From Planctomycetota bacterium (GTDB taxonomy: Bacteria; Planctomycetota; UBA1135; UBA2386): a DNA stretch of 6,893 bases. Positions within the stretch are counted from its first letter, which is position 1, and the number at the start of each line of letters is the position of its first letter. The stretch covers positions 1 to 6,893 of the forward strand of contig JAGQRA010000626.1 of NCBI GenBank assembly GCA_020425885.1, in the 5' to 3' direction. The notes under the pieces were generated by a model. That model ran no database searches. It was not told where the DNA came from and saw only the letters and a program-made list of their open reading frames with translations. Below are positions 1 to 5,793 of the stretch, in pieces. A program made the translations under genes and the position numbers.

Positions 1-106
1 CGACGAGATCGTCGTGCTGCCGATCAACGAGAACTACACCGCCGAACATACGGCCCACATCGTTGACGTGATCGCTACCGCTGCCGCGGGTCTCCGCGAT
101 GCCTGA
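1..106 (+). CDS. C-terminal fragment, possibly DegT/DnrJ/EryC1/StrS-family sugar aminotransferase (5' partial)
   Basis: An open frame enters from the left edge (first full codon at 2) and ends in TGA at 104-106, giving 34 residues. It contains IVVLPINENYTAEH followed by a helix-like IVDVIATAAAGL tail. A short LP-x(n)-Y-T-x-E segment followed by an Ile/Val-rich helix is how many PLP-dependent DegT/StrS sugar aminotransferases end, and the next two genes (an oxidoreductase and a hexapeptide acyltransferase) are usual companions of such an enzyme. The family call is inference from a very short tail plus context; no catalytic residue is visible. The next gene starts inside this one (8-nt overlap), so the two are probably co-transcribed and translationally coupled. 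Confidence 0.5.
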   Translation, partial: DEIVVLPINENYTAEHTAHIVDVIATAAAGLRDA

Positions 107-1094
107 CGCGCCGCTCGAGCTGACACTCGTCGGCTGCGGCCAGATTGCCCGCGCCTACCTCCAGGCCCTCGACGGGGTGAGCACGCTGCGACTCTGCGCC
201 GCGGTCGACCCGGACGCCACTGCGGCCGCAGCCCTGGCCGAAGCCGCCGCGGTGCCGGCGTTCGCCAGCATCGACGCCATGTGGAATGCAGGCGTCCGGC
301 CGCAGGCGGCGCTGGTCCTCGCCCCGCCCGACCGCCACGAATCGTTGTCGATCGACCTGCTGCAGCGCGGCCTCGACGTGCTCTGCGAGAAGCCTCTGGC
401 GCCGACCATCGCCGCTGCCGAACGCATGCTTGCCACAGCCACCGCGACCGGCCGGCGGCTGATGATGGGCAGCAAGTTCCGCTACACGGCCGACATCCTC
501 ACCGCCCACGACCTGCTCGCCGCTGGCTACTGCGGCGACGTCGTGATGTACGAGAACGTGTTCTGTTCGCACGTCGACATGACCGCGCGCTGGAACGCCA
601 TCGCCAGCCACAGCGGTGGCGGCGTCCTGATCGACAACGGCTGCCACTCGGTCGATGTCGCGCGTTTCCTGCTCGGCCCGATCGCGCGGGTCCAGGCCCA
701 GTTCGGCCGCGTCGCCCAGGATGTCGCGGTCGAGGACACAGCCCGCCTGCTGTTCACGAGCGAGAGCGGCGCGCTCGGTTCGATCGATCTGTCGTGGAGC
801 ATGCACAAGGAGACCGCGGCCTACGTCCGCGTGCACGGCACCGCGGGCACCCTCGAGATCGGCTGGCGGCAGTCGCGGCGCAAGCGCGTCAGCGATGCCG
901 GTTGGACCGAGTTCGGCACCGGCTACGACAAGGTGGCGGCCTTCCGCGCCCAGCTGCAGAACTTCGCCGCCGCGGTGCTCGGCCTCGAGGTGCCGCTGAT
1001 CGGCGACGAAGATGCGCTGGCATCGGTCGTCGTCATCGACAGCGCCTACCGATCGCAACGCGAGGAACGCTGGGTCGCCGTCGAAGCGCGATGA
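99..1094 (+). CDS. Gfo/Idh/MocA-family NAD(P)-dependent oxidoreductase
   Basis: A 331-residue cytoplasmic oxidoreductase. Residues about 8-120 form a Rossmann domain: the dinucleotide-binding turn VGCGQIA is at 11-17 and the family's EKPL motif at 97-100, with Lys98 as the expected catalytic/cofactor lysine. The C-terminal alpha/beta domain carries GGGVLIDNGCHSVD at 173-186, matching the family signature GGGxLxDxGxHxxD, with Asp179 and His183 as the likely catalytic pair. Length is normal for the family. The ATG at 99 overlaps the end of the preceding gene by 8 nt, and there is no clear Shine-Dalgarno sequence, which fits translational coupling. Family members oxidise or reduce many sugars, so the substrate cannot be read from sequence. 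The WbpD-like acyltransferase just downstream points to a nucleotide-sugar role analogous to WbpB/WlbA (UDP-sugar 3-dehydrogenase); this is inference from context. Confidence 0.9.
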   Translation: MPDAPLELTLVGCGQIARAYLQALDGVSTLRLCAAVDPDATAAAALAEAAAVPAFASIDAMWNAGVRPQAALVLAPPDRHESLSIDLLQRGLDVLCEKPLAPTIAAAERMLATATATGRRLMMGSKFRYTADILTAHDLLAAGYCGDVVMYENVFCSHVDMTARWNAIASHSGGGVLIDNGCHSVDVARFLLGPIARVQAQFGRVAQDVAVEDTARLLFTSESGALGSIDLSWSMHKETAAYVRVHGTAGTLEIGWRQSRRKRVSDAGWTEFGTGYDKVAAFRAQLQNFAAAVLGLEVPLIGDEDALASVVVIDSAYRSQREERWVAVEAR

Positions 1095-1142
1095 TGCGTT
1101 CCGACCGTCGCCAGCGAAGGCGACCGCGGGCAGAATCATGCC

Positions 1143-1742
1143 ATGCCCGACCCCACGACGCGGATCCACCCGACGGCCATCCTCGAGGACGATGTCGTGA
1201 TCGGGGACGGCACCGCGATCTGGGACCACGTCCACATCCGCCGCGGCGCCCGCATCGGCGCCGGCTGCATCGTCGGCGAGAAGACCTACGTCGCCTACGA
1301 CGTCGCGATCGGTGACCTCTGCAAGATCAACGCCGCGGTCTACATCTGCGCCGGCGTGACGATCGGTCGCGGCGTCATGATCGCGGCGCATGTCGTGTTC
1401 ACCAATGACCTGCTGCCGCGCGCTTCGACTCCCGAACTAGATCGGCTGCTGCCGAGCGATCCCGGGCCGTCGACCTTGCGCACCCGGGTCGGCGACGGCG
1501 CCACGCTCGGCGCCAACTCGACGATCGGACCCGGCCTCACGCTCGGCGACTGGTGCATGGTCGGCATGGGAAGCGTCGTCACCAAGGACGTGCCGGCCCA
1601 CGCCCTCGTGGTCGGCAACCCGGCCCGCACGGTCGGCATCGTCTGCAGCTGCGGCAACGTGGTCGAACGTTCGTCCGACAGGCTGAGGACGGCGGGCGAT
1701 CGAAGCTGCGGATGTGGCCGGAGCGTGCCCTGGGTCGGGTGA
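1143..1742 (+). CDS. Left-handed beta-helix (hexapeptide-repeat) N-acyltransferase, WbpD/WlbB-like
   Basis: A 199-residue protein built of hexapeptide repeats: IHPTAILEDDVVIGDG (8-23), then turns such as ARIGAG, VTIGRG, ATLGAN, LTLGDW and CMVGMG, ending in SVVTKDVPAHALVVGNPAR (144-162). That ending and the AAHVVFTND stretch (81-89) are typical of acyl-CoA-dependent sugar N-acetyltransferases of the WbpD/WlbB type, which act on 3-amino nucleotide sugars and usually work as trimers. After the helix comes a C-terminal tail with two Cys-x-Cys pairs (168/170 and 189/191) that could bind a metal. It starts 48 nt after the oxidoreductase on the same strand and is probably in one transcription unit; a GAAGG at 1116-1120 is rather far upstream to be its ribosome site. 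The likely role is acylation of the amino sugar made by its neighbours. The acyl group and the sugar are not determinable here. Confidence 0.88.
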   Translation: MPDPTTRIHPTAILEDDVVIGDGTAIWDHVHIRRGARIGAGCIVGEKTYVAYDVAIGDLCKINAAVYICAGVTIGRGVMIAAHVVFTNDLLPRASTPELDRLLPSDPGPSTLRTRVGDGATLGANSTIGPGLTLGDWCMVGMGSVVTKDVPAHALVVGNPARTVGIVCSCGNVVERSSDRLRTAGDRSCGCGRSVPWVG

Positions 1743-1781
1743 CCATGGGTTCGGATCATGACCGGGCACCCGACAGCGGGC

Positions 1782-1810
1782 TTGGCGGTCGACACGCGCC
1801 GGATTAGTCT
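1782..1810 (+). promoter_or_regulatory. Weak sigma70-like promoter candidate for the tRNA
   Basis: TTGGCG at 1782-1787 and TAGTCT at 1805-1810 are separated by 17 nt, and the second box ends 23 nt before the first base of the tRNA. Each box matches the consensus at only about half of its positions, so the call rests mostly on spacing and location. The gap 1743-1833 between the acyltransferase and the tRNA holds nothing else I recognise. Confidence 0.3.
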
Positions 1811-1833
1811 CCCCCGGTCAGAACGACGCCTTC

Positions 1834-1920
1834 GCGAGAGTGGCGGAATTGGTAGACGCACGGGCTTTAGGTGCCCGCGGGCGCAAGCCTGTCAGGGTTC
1901 GAGTCCCTGCTCTCGCACCA
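1834..1920 (+). tRNA. tRNA-Leu (anticodon UAG)
   Basis: A complete class II tRNA cloverleaf, 87 nt including CCA. The acceptor arms GCGAGAG (1834-1840) and CTCTCGC (1910-1916) pair perfectly, followed by A73 and an encoded CCA (1918-1920). The anticodon stem CGGGC/GCCCG (1861-1865 with 1873-1877) closes a 7-nt loop TTTAGGT with anticodon TAG at 1868-1870, reading CUN leucine codons. A long variable arm (1878-1892) has a 4-bp stem closed by a GCAA loop, as expected for leucine tRNAs. The T arm CAGGG-TTCGAGT-CCCTG is at 1893-1909. All arms are intact, so the gene should be functional despite the neighbouring integrase. Confidence 0.97.
1893..1920 (+). other. Candidate integration (att) site: 3' end of tRNA-Leu
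   Basis: The T arm, acceptor 3' strand and CCA of this tRNA lie next to a co-oriented tyrosine integrase gene. Tyrosine integrases of genomic islands commonly recombine within the 3' half of tRNA genes and restore that half on insertion, which fits the intact tRNA here. This is inference from arrangement. I found no second copy of these bases in the window by eye, so the matching right-hand site would lie beyond position 6893. The exact crossover segment cannot be set from one copy. Confidence 0.4.
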
Positions 1921-2004
1921 TTACCTCGAAGTCCGCAGTCGTGAGCGCAACCCGCGCTGATCGCCGACGTTGAGCACGAGCCCGGCCGGCCGGTGGCCTG
2001 GGAA

Positions 2005-2025
2005 TCCTGACAGTCACTGTCAGGA
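2005..2025. repeat. Perfect 9-bp inverted repeat upstream of the integrase
   Basis: TCCTGACAG (2005-2013) and CTGTCAGGA (2017-2025) are exact reverse complements around a 3-nt TCA centre. After two mismatches on each side, a further four pairs (1999-2002 with 2028-2031) can form. No T-tract follows, so it is not a standard terminator. It lies between the tRNA and the probable integrase start at 2057, where an operator, a recombinase or excisionase arm-binding site, or an mRNA hairpin would make sense. Which of these it is cannot be told from one copy. Confidence 0.75.
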
Positions 2026-2045
2026 ACCCCACCACCAAGCACGGC

Positions 2046-2049
2046 GAGG
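2046..2049 (+). promoter_or_regulatory. Ribosome binding site supporting the 2057 integrase start
   Basis: GAGG is placed 7 nt before the ATG at 2057. Neither the upstream in-frame TTG (1970) nor the downstream in-frame ATG (2165) has a comparable purine-rich site, so this favours 2057 as the start. Confidence 0.5.
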
Positions 2050-2056
2050 TTCGAAG

Positions 2057-3346
2057 ATGGAGACCAGCACGACGACCGGCGCGGCGCGACCGCCCCGGCC
2101 CCGACGCGAACGGCGAACGAGCGGCGACCGCTCGTCGCCGCTCAGCGCGCTGCACTGCACTGGCATGACACGCAGCGCGAAGAACAAGAAGCAGGTGAAG
2201 CTGCCGAAGATGGGCCGCCACAGCAGCGGGCAGGCCCGTGTCACTCTGAACGGCAAGGTCCACTACCTGGGCGCCTACGGCAGCCCCGAGGCGCACCAAC
2301 GCTACGCCGAGCTGATCCAGCAGTGGCTCGATGGCGGTCGGCGGCCGCTGCACCCCTTGCCGCACCCCGGCCAGGTCACCCTGACTGTCCGCGAGCTGTT
2401 CGAGCACTACCGCAGCTGGATCGTGACCACCGGCCGCTACACGAAGAACGGGGAGGTCACGCCGCAGCGCGGTCTGATCGAGCGGTCGCTCGCCGGCTTC
2501 GAGGAGTTCGCCGGGCACCTGCGGGTGACTCAGCTGTCCGAGGCGGTGATCGTGCAGTGGCGTGACCGGATCGAGCTCAACCGCAAGCTGACCCGCGGTG
2601 GCGTCAACCGCAAGGTGCAGATGCTGCTCGGCGCGCTCCGGTGGGCGAAGACTCGCGGCCTGCTGCCGAAGACGGTCTGGGCAGACTGTCGCGACGTCGA
2701 GCCCCTCAAGAAGGGCGAGTGCGGCAACCGTCGCGAGCGCCTGCGGGCCCGGCGCGCGGTCACCCTCGAGGAAGTCGAGAAGGTCGCAGCGGCCTGCTCG
2801 TGCCGGCACGTCGCCGCGATGCTGCGCGTCCAGGCCCTGGTCGGGTGCCGCCCCGGTGAGGTGGCGGCGATGCGCTGGGTCGACATCGACAAGACGCCGA
2901 TCGTCGTCGACGGCGTGACCCTCTGGGTCTACCGCGTGGCTGACCTGGTCGCGAAGACCGCGCACCACGGCCGGTCGATCAGCTACCCGGTCCCGCCACG
3001 GGCCCAGGCCATCCTGGCCGAGTTCCCGGCGTTTCCCAACGCTCTGATCTTCTCGCCCGCGCAGTCGATGGCGGAGCGTGGCAGGTCGCGGAAGACCGCG
3101 CCGGCATTCGGCCCCAAGTGGACGGCACGCGCCTACCGCAACGCCGTTGTTCGCGCCTGCGCAGCGGCCGGTGTCGCCTACTTCACCCCACACGAGGTAC
3201 GCCACGGCGCGATCACGCGGGCCGCCGAGCAGCACGGCGTGCTGGCGGCGCAGCGGCTCGCCAACCACAGCAGCGCGGCGACCACGGCGCGCTACCTGCA
3301 CACCACCGACGACGACGCCTACCGGGTGGCGGCGCGGATCGGGTAG
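2057..3346 (+). CDS. Tyrosine-type site-specific recombinase (integrase)
   Basis: A 429-residue integrase from the ATG at 2057. After an Arg/Pro/Thr-rich lead (about 1-36) comes a basic KLPKMGRHSSGQARVTLNG stretch (48-66) and YLGAYGS (70-76), an N-terminal DNA-binding region like those of planctomycete integrases I recall. A SAM-like core-binding domain follows (about 110-205), then the catalytic domain: first Arg in GCRPGE (Arg265), beta-hairpin Lys in VAKTAHHG (Lys300), PHEVRHG (His379, Arg382), ANHSS (His404) and the nucleophile in ARYLH (Tyr413). All expected catalytic positions are present, so it should be active. It would cut and join DNA at att sites, here probably in the adjacent tRNA-Leu. 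The start is uncertain: the ATG at 2165 (393 residues) fits the usual family start better, and an in-frame TTG lies at 1970; 2057 was chosen for its ribosome site. Confidence 0.93.
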   Translation: METSTTTGAARPPRPRRERRTSGDRSSPLSALHCTGMTRSAKNKKQVKLPKMGRHSSGQARVTLNGKVHYLGAYGSPEAHQRYAELIQQWLDGGRRPLHPLPHPGQVTLTVRELFEHYRSWIVTTGRYTKNGEVTPQRGLIERSLAGFEEFAGHLRVTQLSEAVIVQWRDRIELNRKLTRGGVNRKVQMLLGALRWAKTRGLLPKTVWADCRDVEPLKKGECGNRRERLRARRAVTLEEVEKVAAACSCRHVAAMLRVQALVGCRPGEVAAMRWVDIDKTPIVVDGVTLWVYRVADLVAKTAHHGRSISYPVPPRAQAILAEFPAFPNALIFSPAQSMAERGRSRKTAPAFGPKWTARAYRNAVVRACAAAGVAYFTPHEVRHGAITRAAEQHGVLAAQRLANHSSAATTARYLHTTDDDAYRVAARIG

Positions 3347-3364
3347 AACATCCCTCGGGGCAAC

Positions 3365-3385
3365 GGCGCGCCTCATGAACGCGCC
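3365..3385. repeat. 6-bp GC-only hairpin after the integrase
   Basis: GGCGCG (3365-3370) and CGCGCC (3380-3385) can pair over a 9-nt loop, starting 18 nt after the integrase stop. No T-run follows, so factor-independent termination is doubtful. GC-rich DNA makes such pairs by chance, so support is weak. Confidence 0.3.
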
Positions 3386-3411
3386 GGGCCGTGCTCGCCT
3401 GCGCGGCCGCC

Positions 3412-3428
3412 CCTGCTTCTCCAGCAGG
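3412..3428. repeat. 6-bp hairpin upstream of the winged-helix-like gene
   Basis: CCTGCT (3412-3417) and AGCAGG (3423-3428) pair exactly over a TCTCC loop. The hairpin ends 9 nt before the Shine-Dalgarno GAGG of the next gene, so it could influence translation of that gene or end the integrase transcript. No T-tract follows, and function is inferred from position only. Confidence 0.35.
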
Positions 3429-3437
3429 CGATCGATC

Positions 3438-3441
3438 GAGG
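3438..3441 (+). promoter_or_regulatory. Ribosome binding site setting the 3447 start
   Basis: GAGG sits 5 nt before the ATG at 3447. The alternative in-frame ATG at 3375 has no such site, and the residues between the two look like non-coding sequence read through (Arg/Ala/Gly-rich), so the later start is preferred. Confidence 0.5.
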
Positions 3442-3446
3442 CGACG

Positions 3447-4154
3447 ATGACCGGGAAACCCTGGGTTCAGTGGCAGCAGGGATTCGAAGACTACGAGTGC
3501 GCCGTGTCCGGTATCCGATCCATCGGCGAAGACGGAGTAGTCAGCTACGCTGGCAGCAAGAAGGAGAAGCGACTCGTGCGCATCGCTGCCAAGAGGCTCG
3601 CGAGGCGGACGAAGGAAGTGATTCCGGTCGCCATCGATGTCGGCGTGGATGAGGCATCCCTCCTGGCCTTTCAGGAGCACTTGGCCAGCTGCATTCAGTT
3701 GGTGGGAGTCGTCCCAGACATCGCCGAAAACCTGACGGTCTCTGAACCGGCAAGAATCGCAGTGCGACAGATCGAACTGCGATCCGAGCGCGCGACTTCC
3801 ACCACTCAAGGCCCTCCAGATGAGAAGCTCCTGCTCATCGCTGATAGGGCCTTCTGCAAGGACGCGCTCCGCCTGCTCGCCGAGACGCACTCGCGGGCAC
3901 CCAGCGCGTGGCACAAGCTTTCCGCCTTCAATGGTTGTGGCGGCCAGAGGTGGAGCGAAACGGCAGAAGCGAAGAAGCGAGGTAAGGGCTACGACCATGC
4001 CCGCCATGCCCTCGCCGAAATGGTCGATGCCGAACTGATCGAGCGCGCCGGCGCTGGCAAGTCCCGCCGCGGCGGATTCAGGATCACCAAGAAGGGGCTG
4101 TCTGCTCTCCGTCAGGTCACGTCCCCTTCAGACTCCCTTCCTGGCCGGAGATGA
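3447..4154 (+). CDS. Uncharacterised protein with winged-helix-like C-terminus
   Basis: A 235-residue protein of no family I recognise. There is no signal peptide or membrane segment, so it should be cytoplasmic. Residues 37-58 are very basic (GSKKEKRLVRIAAKRLARR). A mixed Leu/Val-rich middle follows, and residues 127-155 look helical. The C-terminal part (about 180-222) reads YDHARHALAEMVDAELIERAG, then a basic turn KSRRGG, then FRITKKGLSALRQ. This matches the recognition helix, wing and final helix of winged-helix DNA-binding domains (LVxxGLIER...ITxKG), so DNA binding, perhaps regulation of the island, is a reasonable inference. It begins 100 nt after the integrase on the same strand and may share its transcript. 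Sampled G+C (35/60 at 3661-3720) is lower than in the flanks, consistent with foreign origin. The start at 3447 is supported by a GAGG ribosome site. Confidence 0.72.
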   Translation: MTGKPWVQWQQGFEDYECAVSGIRSIGEDGVVSYAGSKKEKRLVRIAAKRLARRTKEVIPVAIDVGVDEASLLAFQEHLASCIQLVGVVPDIAENLTVSEPARIAVRQIELRSERATSTTQGPPDEKLLLIADRAFCKDALRLLAETHSRAPSAWHKLSAFNGCGGQRWSETAEAKKRGKGYDHARHALAEMVDAELIERAGAGKSRRGGFRITKKGLSALRQVTSPSDSLPGRR

Positions 4155-4255
4155 CACCCCCCAGCAGCTACTCGGAGCACTTCGGCGCGGTCGAGCAGCT
4201 CCTCGCGAAGCCCGCAACTACCGCTTCCCCGAGGCTGCGGCGATCGCACACTTGA
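4151..4255 (+). pseudogene. Possible remnant 5' end of a small gene, frameshifted
   Basis: An ATG at 4151 overlaps the TGA of the preceding gene (ATGA), a typical coupled start. It opens MTPPSSYSEHFGAVEQLLAK and then degenerates into an Arg/Ser/Thr tail, stopping at 4253-4255 after 34 codons. Reading c4204 twice (a -1 shift) instead continues REARNYRFPEAAAIAHLTMH before a stop at 4312-4314, which looks more protein-like. The combined pattern recalls small mobile-element proteins of the form YxEHYxxAExLLxxA...EAAxxxAxAQVHA, known to me mainly from actinobacteria and similar elements. That link is from memory and is weak. The 3' part overlaps the end of the minus-strand gene at 4218, so this is either a decayed remnant or chance. 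Confidence 0.35.
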
Positions 4256-5111
4256 CCATGCACTCGCGCAGATCACGCGCGAAGTCGTGCGAGTCATCAA
4301 TTCCGACGGAGTAGAAAGCGTCGCTCATCCCGGGGATGTCGTCCTGCTCGCCCACCTCTTCACACAACACACCCCTGCACTCGTCCAGCAGACTCTGCCA
4401 GTTGTGGTTCGCCCAGACGGCGTCGGAGAGCTCGTCACTGTAGGGCAGGCCGGCAACCTCGAGGAGATCCACCGACGGCCCGTCCATGAGGCTGGCATCG
4501 AACGCTCCGTCGACGATGCGTGTGGGATCTCCGAACAGTCGCTCCTCCACCCATCGCCAGGCAGATGCGGACCGCCCTCCTGCAGTGCCGCACTTCTGAT
4601 GCAGCAGACGTAGCAGGCTCAGGATGTCGGGGTGGTTCCAGGACTCGATCCCCTCGAGCACCTGCTGGACCTGGTCGGGAGACAGCGATTCCAGGTCGGC
4701 CTGCAGCCTCGCCGGGTCGACCTTCGGCCATTCCTGCGAATACTCGTTCGCGGCGACGGCCGCTGTGCACCAGTCGAGCAAGGCAAGCTCTTGGAGAGCG
4801 TCCTCCCAATCCAGGGCGATACTCAGGTATGTCTCTGCCGCAACCAACGCCTTGACGAGCTCCGCGCCAGAGCGCAGCCCCGTCACGGTGTCCCAGGTCT
4901 CCCAGACGCGCCCTCGCCCGGTCCACGTGCTCTCTCCGAGCTTTCGGCAGTAGACGCTGAATCTGCCGCGCTTCGTGCGCGTGACCACGATGGCGTCGAT
5001 CCAGTTGCTGACCATGTTGAAGTTGTCGCCGTAGCACACGACGACTGAAGGGCAGCGGGCGAAGCCTGCTGCATCACTCCACTCCAGGCGAGTTCCGAGG
5101 TAGTGGGTCAC
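4218..5111 (-). CDS. Uncharacterised Trp-rich soluble protein
   Basis: A 297-residue protein that I do not recognise. It starts at a GTG (complement of 5109-5111); an in-frame stop at 5130-5132 rules out a much longer start, and an internal ATG at 5015 is the next alternative. No Shine-Dalgarno sequence is visible before the GTG. It has many Trp residues (for example WTGRGRVWETWD at 63-74 and SAWRWVEE at 183-190), an N-terminal beta-rich part (about 20-60, VVVCYGDNFNMVSNW and RFSVYCRKLG), then mostly helical sequence, and an acidic C-terminal part (220-285). No signal peptide, membrane span or catalytic motif is evident. It lies 35 nt downstream of the 209-residue gene on the same strand and is probably the last gene of the HsdR/YgjP transcript. 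It converges on the winged-helix-like gene with 63 nt between them. Confidence 0.72.
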   Translation of the reverse strand: MTHYLGTRLEWSDAAGFARCPSVVVCYGDNFNMVSNWIDAIVVTRTKRGRFSVYCRKLGESTWTGRGRVWETWDTVTGLRSGAELVKALVAAETYLSIALDWEDALQELALLDWCTAAVAANEYSQEWPKVDPARLQADLESLSPDQVQQVLEGIESWNHPDILSLLRLLHQKCGTAGGRSASAWRWVEERLFGDPTRIVDGAFDASLMDGPSVDLLEVAGLPYSDELSDAVWANHNWQSLLDECRGVLCEEVGEQDDIPGMSDAFYSVGIDDSHDFARDLRECMVKCAIAAASGKR

Positions 5112-5146
5112 TGGAAAGGAACTACGAGGTCAGGCATCGCGGTCGT

Positions 5147-5776
5147 TCACCAGGATTCGCAAACGAAGCCCTCGTCATTCTCTGCGGCCAAGGGACCATC
5201 GACCCCGTCATACGGGCCTTCGAGTCGGAGGCAGACGCCATCATCTTCAATCTCGGCGTGAAACCAAAGCTCGACGTCTCCTGCGCTCACACAGTAGGTA
5301 GCGATGCGGCCGATGCCGTTCTCGAGCAGTCTCTGTAGCTCCTCATGCGCCAGTGCCTCGGCCAAATCCTCGCGTTCCCGCGGCAGGAGAAACGAGAAGT
5401 CGCGACGCTTGCCTGTGTCGAAGCTCGCGCATTCCGTCCGGATCTCCTCCAGACGGTCCTCATCCACGAACTCCTCGAGCTTCGCGGCCAGATCCTCGCC
5501 ATCAGTGATTCGCCCCTCTTCGTGGCATTGCTCGAGCGAGAGGATCTCTGCGCACGTGCAGAAGTCCCAGCCTGCAGGCCGTTCCGGTTGCGGCACGTCC
5601 AGAAGATGGGCCAGATCGAAAACGTTCACCTGTGCGAACCGCCGAGTGCCAGCGTCGACATCGCGCCGGACCGCTTGCACGCGCTCGGCTACCGTCATCC
5701 CTTCGAGGATCGATACGGCCTCTTCGGCTGGCAGTGCTTGCTCCGCAGGACCTTCTCGCTTCTTCCGCTTGCTCAT
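5147..5776 (-). CDS. Uncharacterised acidic protein with basic N-terminus
   Basis: A 209-residue protein with no family I can name. The start at the ATG complementary to 5774-5776 is fixed by a strong AGGAGG 6 nt upstream; an open frame continues further upstream but reads as Gly/Ser/Arg-rich non-coding sequence. The N-terminus is basic (SKRKKRE, 2-8), then helical and mostly acidic. FCTCAEILSLEQCHEE (72-87) has Cys73, Cys75, Cys84 and His85 close together, a possible but unproven metal site. Residues 94-150 are rich in Glu/Asp/Leu helix (LAAKLEEFVDEDRLEEI), and the last part (about 157-200) looks like a beta-sheet unit (RIATYCVSAGDVELWFHAEIEDDGV). It is soluble, with no signal or membrane span. 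It sits 67 nt after the YgjP-like peptidase and 35 nt before the next unknown gene, all on one strand. Sampled G+C (34/60 at 5221-5280) is below that of the upstream peptidase. Confidence 0.78.
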   Translation of the reverse strand: MSKRKKREGPAEQALPAEEAVSILEGMTVAERVQAVRRDVDAGTRRFAQVNVFDLAHLLDVPQPERPAGWDFCTCAEILSLEQCHEEGRITDGEDLAAKLEEFVDEDRLEEIRTECASFDTGKRRDFSFLLPREREDLAEALAHEELQRLLENGIGRIATYCVSAGDVELWFHAEIEDDGVCLRLEGPYDGVDGPLAAENDEGFVCESW

Positions 5777-5782
5777 CTTGTG

Positions 5783-5788
5783 CCTCCT
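5783..5788 (-). promoter_or_regulatory. Strong ribosome binding site (AGGAGG)
   Basis: On the minus strand, AGGAGG lies 6 nt before the ATG of the 209-residue gene. It is the best Shine-Dalgarno match in the window and decides the start at 5776. It suggests this gene is translated independently of the upstream peptidase gene. Confidence 0.75.
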
Positions 5789-5793
5789 GCGGA

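Noticed and set aside
75..1391. Long minus-strand open frame (438 codons) opposite the oxidoreductase and acyltransferase genes
   Set aside because: It is the antisense of two clear family genes in GC-rich DNA, and its protein is Asp/Arg/Gly/Ala/Val-rich with no domain.
1892..3376. Minus-strand open frame (494 codons) covering the integrase
   Set aside because: It lies opposite an integrase with intact catalytic residues, runs into the tRNA, and has low-complexity Arg/Ala/Leu composition; a GC-rich antisense artefact.
3078..3446. Upstream extension of the winged-helix-like gene into the integrase 3' end
   Set aside because: The extra residues are an out-of-frame reading of the integrase (Arg/Pro/Thr-rich); the ATG at 3447 has a good ribosome site.
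4155..4217. Terminator between the convergent genes at 4154 and 4218
   Set aside because: Only very short complementary segments and no T-tract on either strand were seen, so no terminator is claimed.
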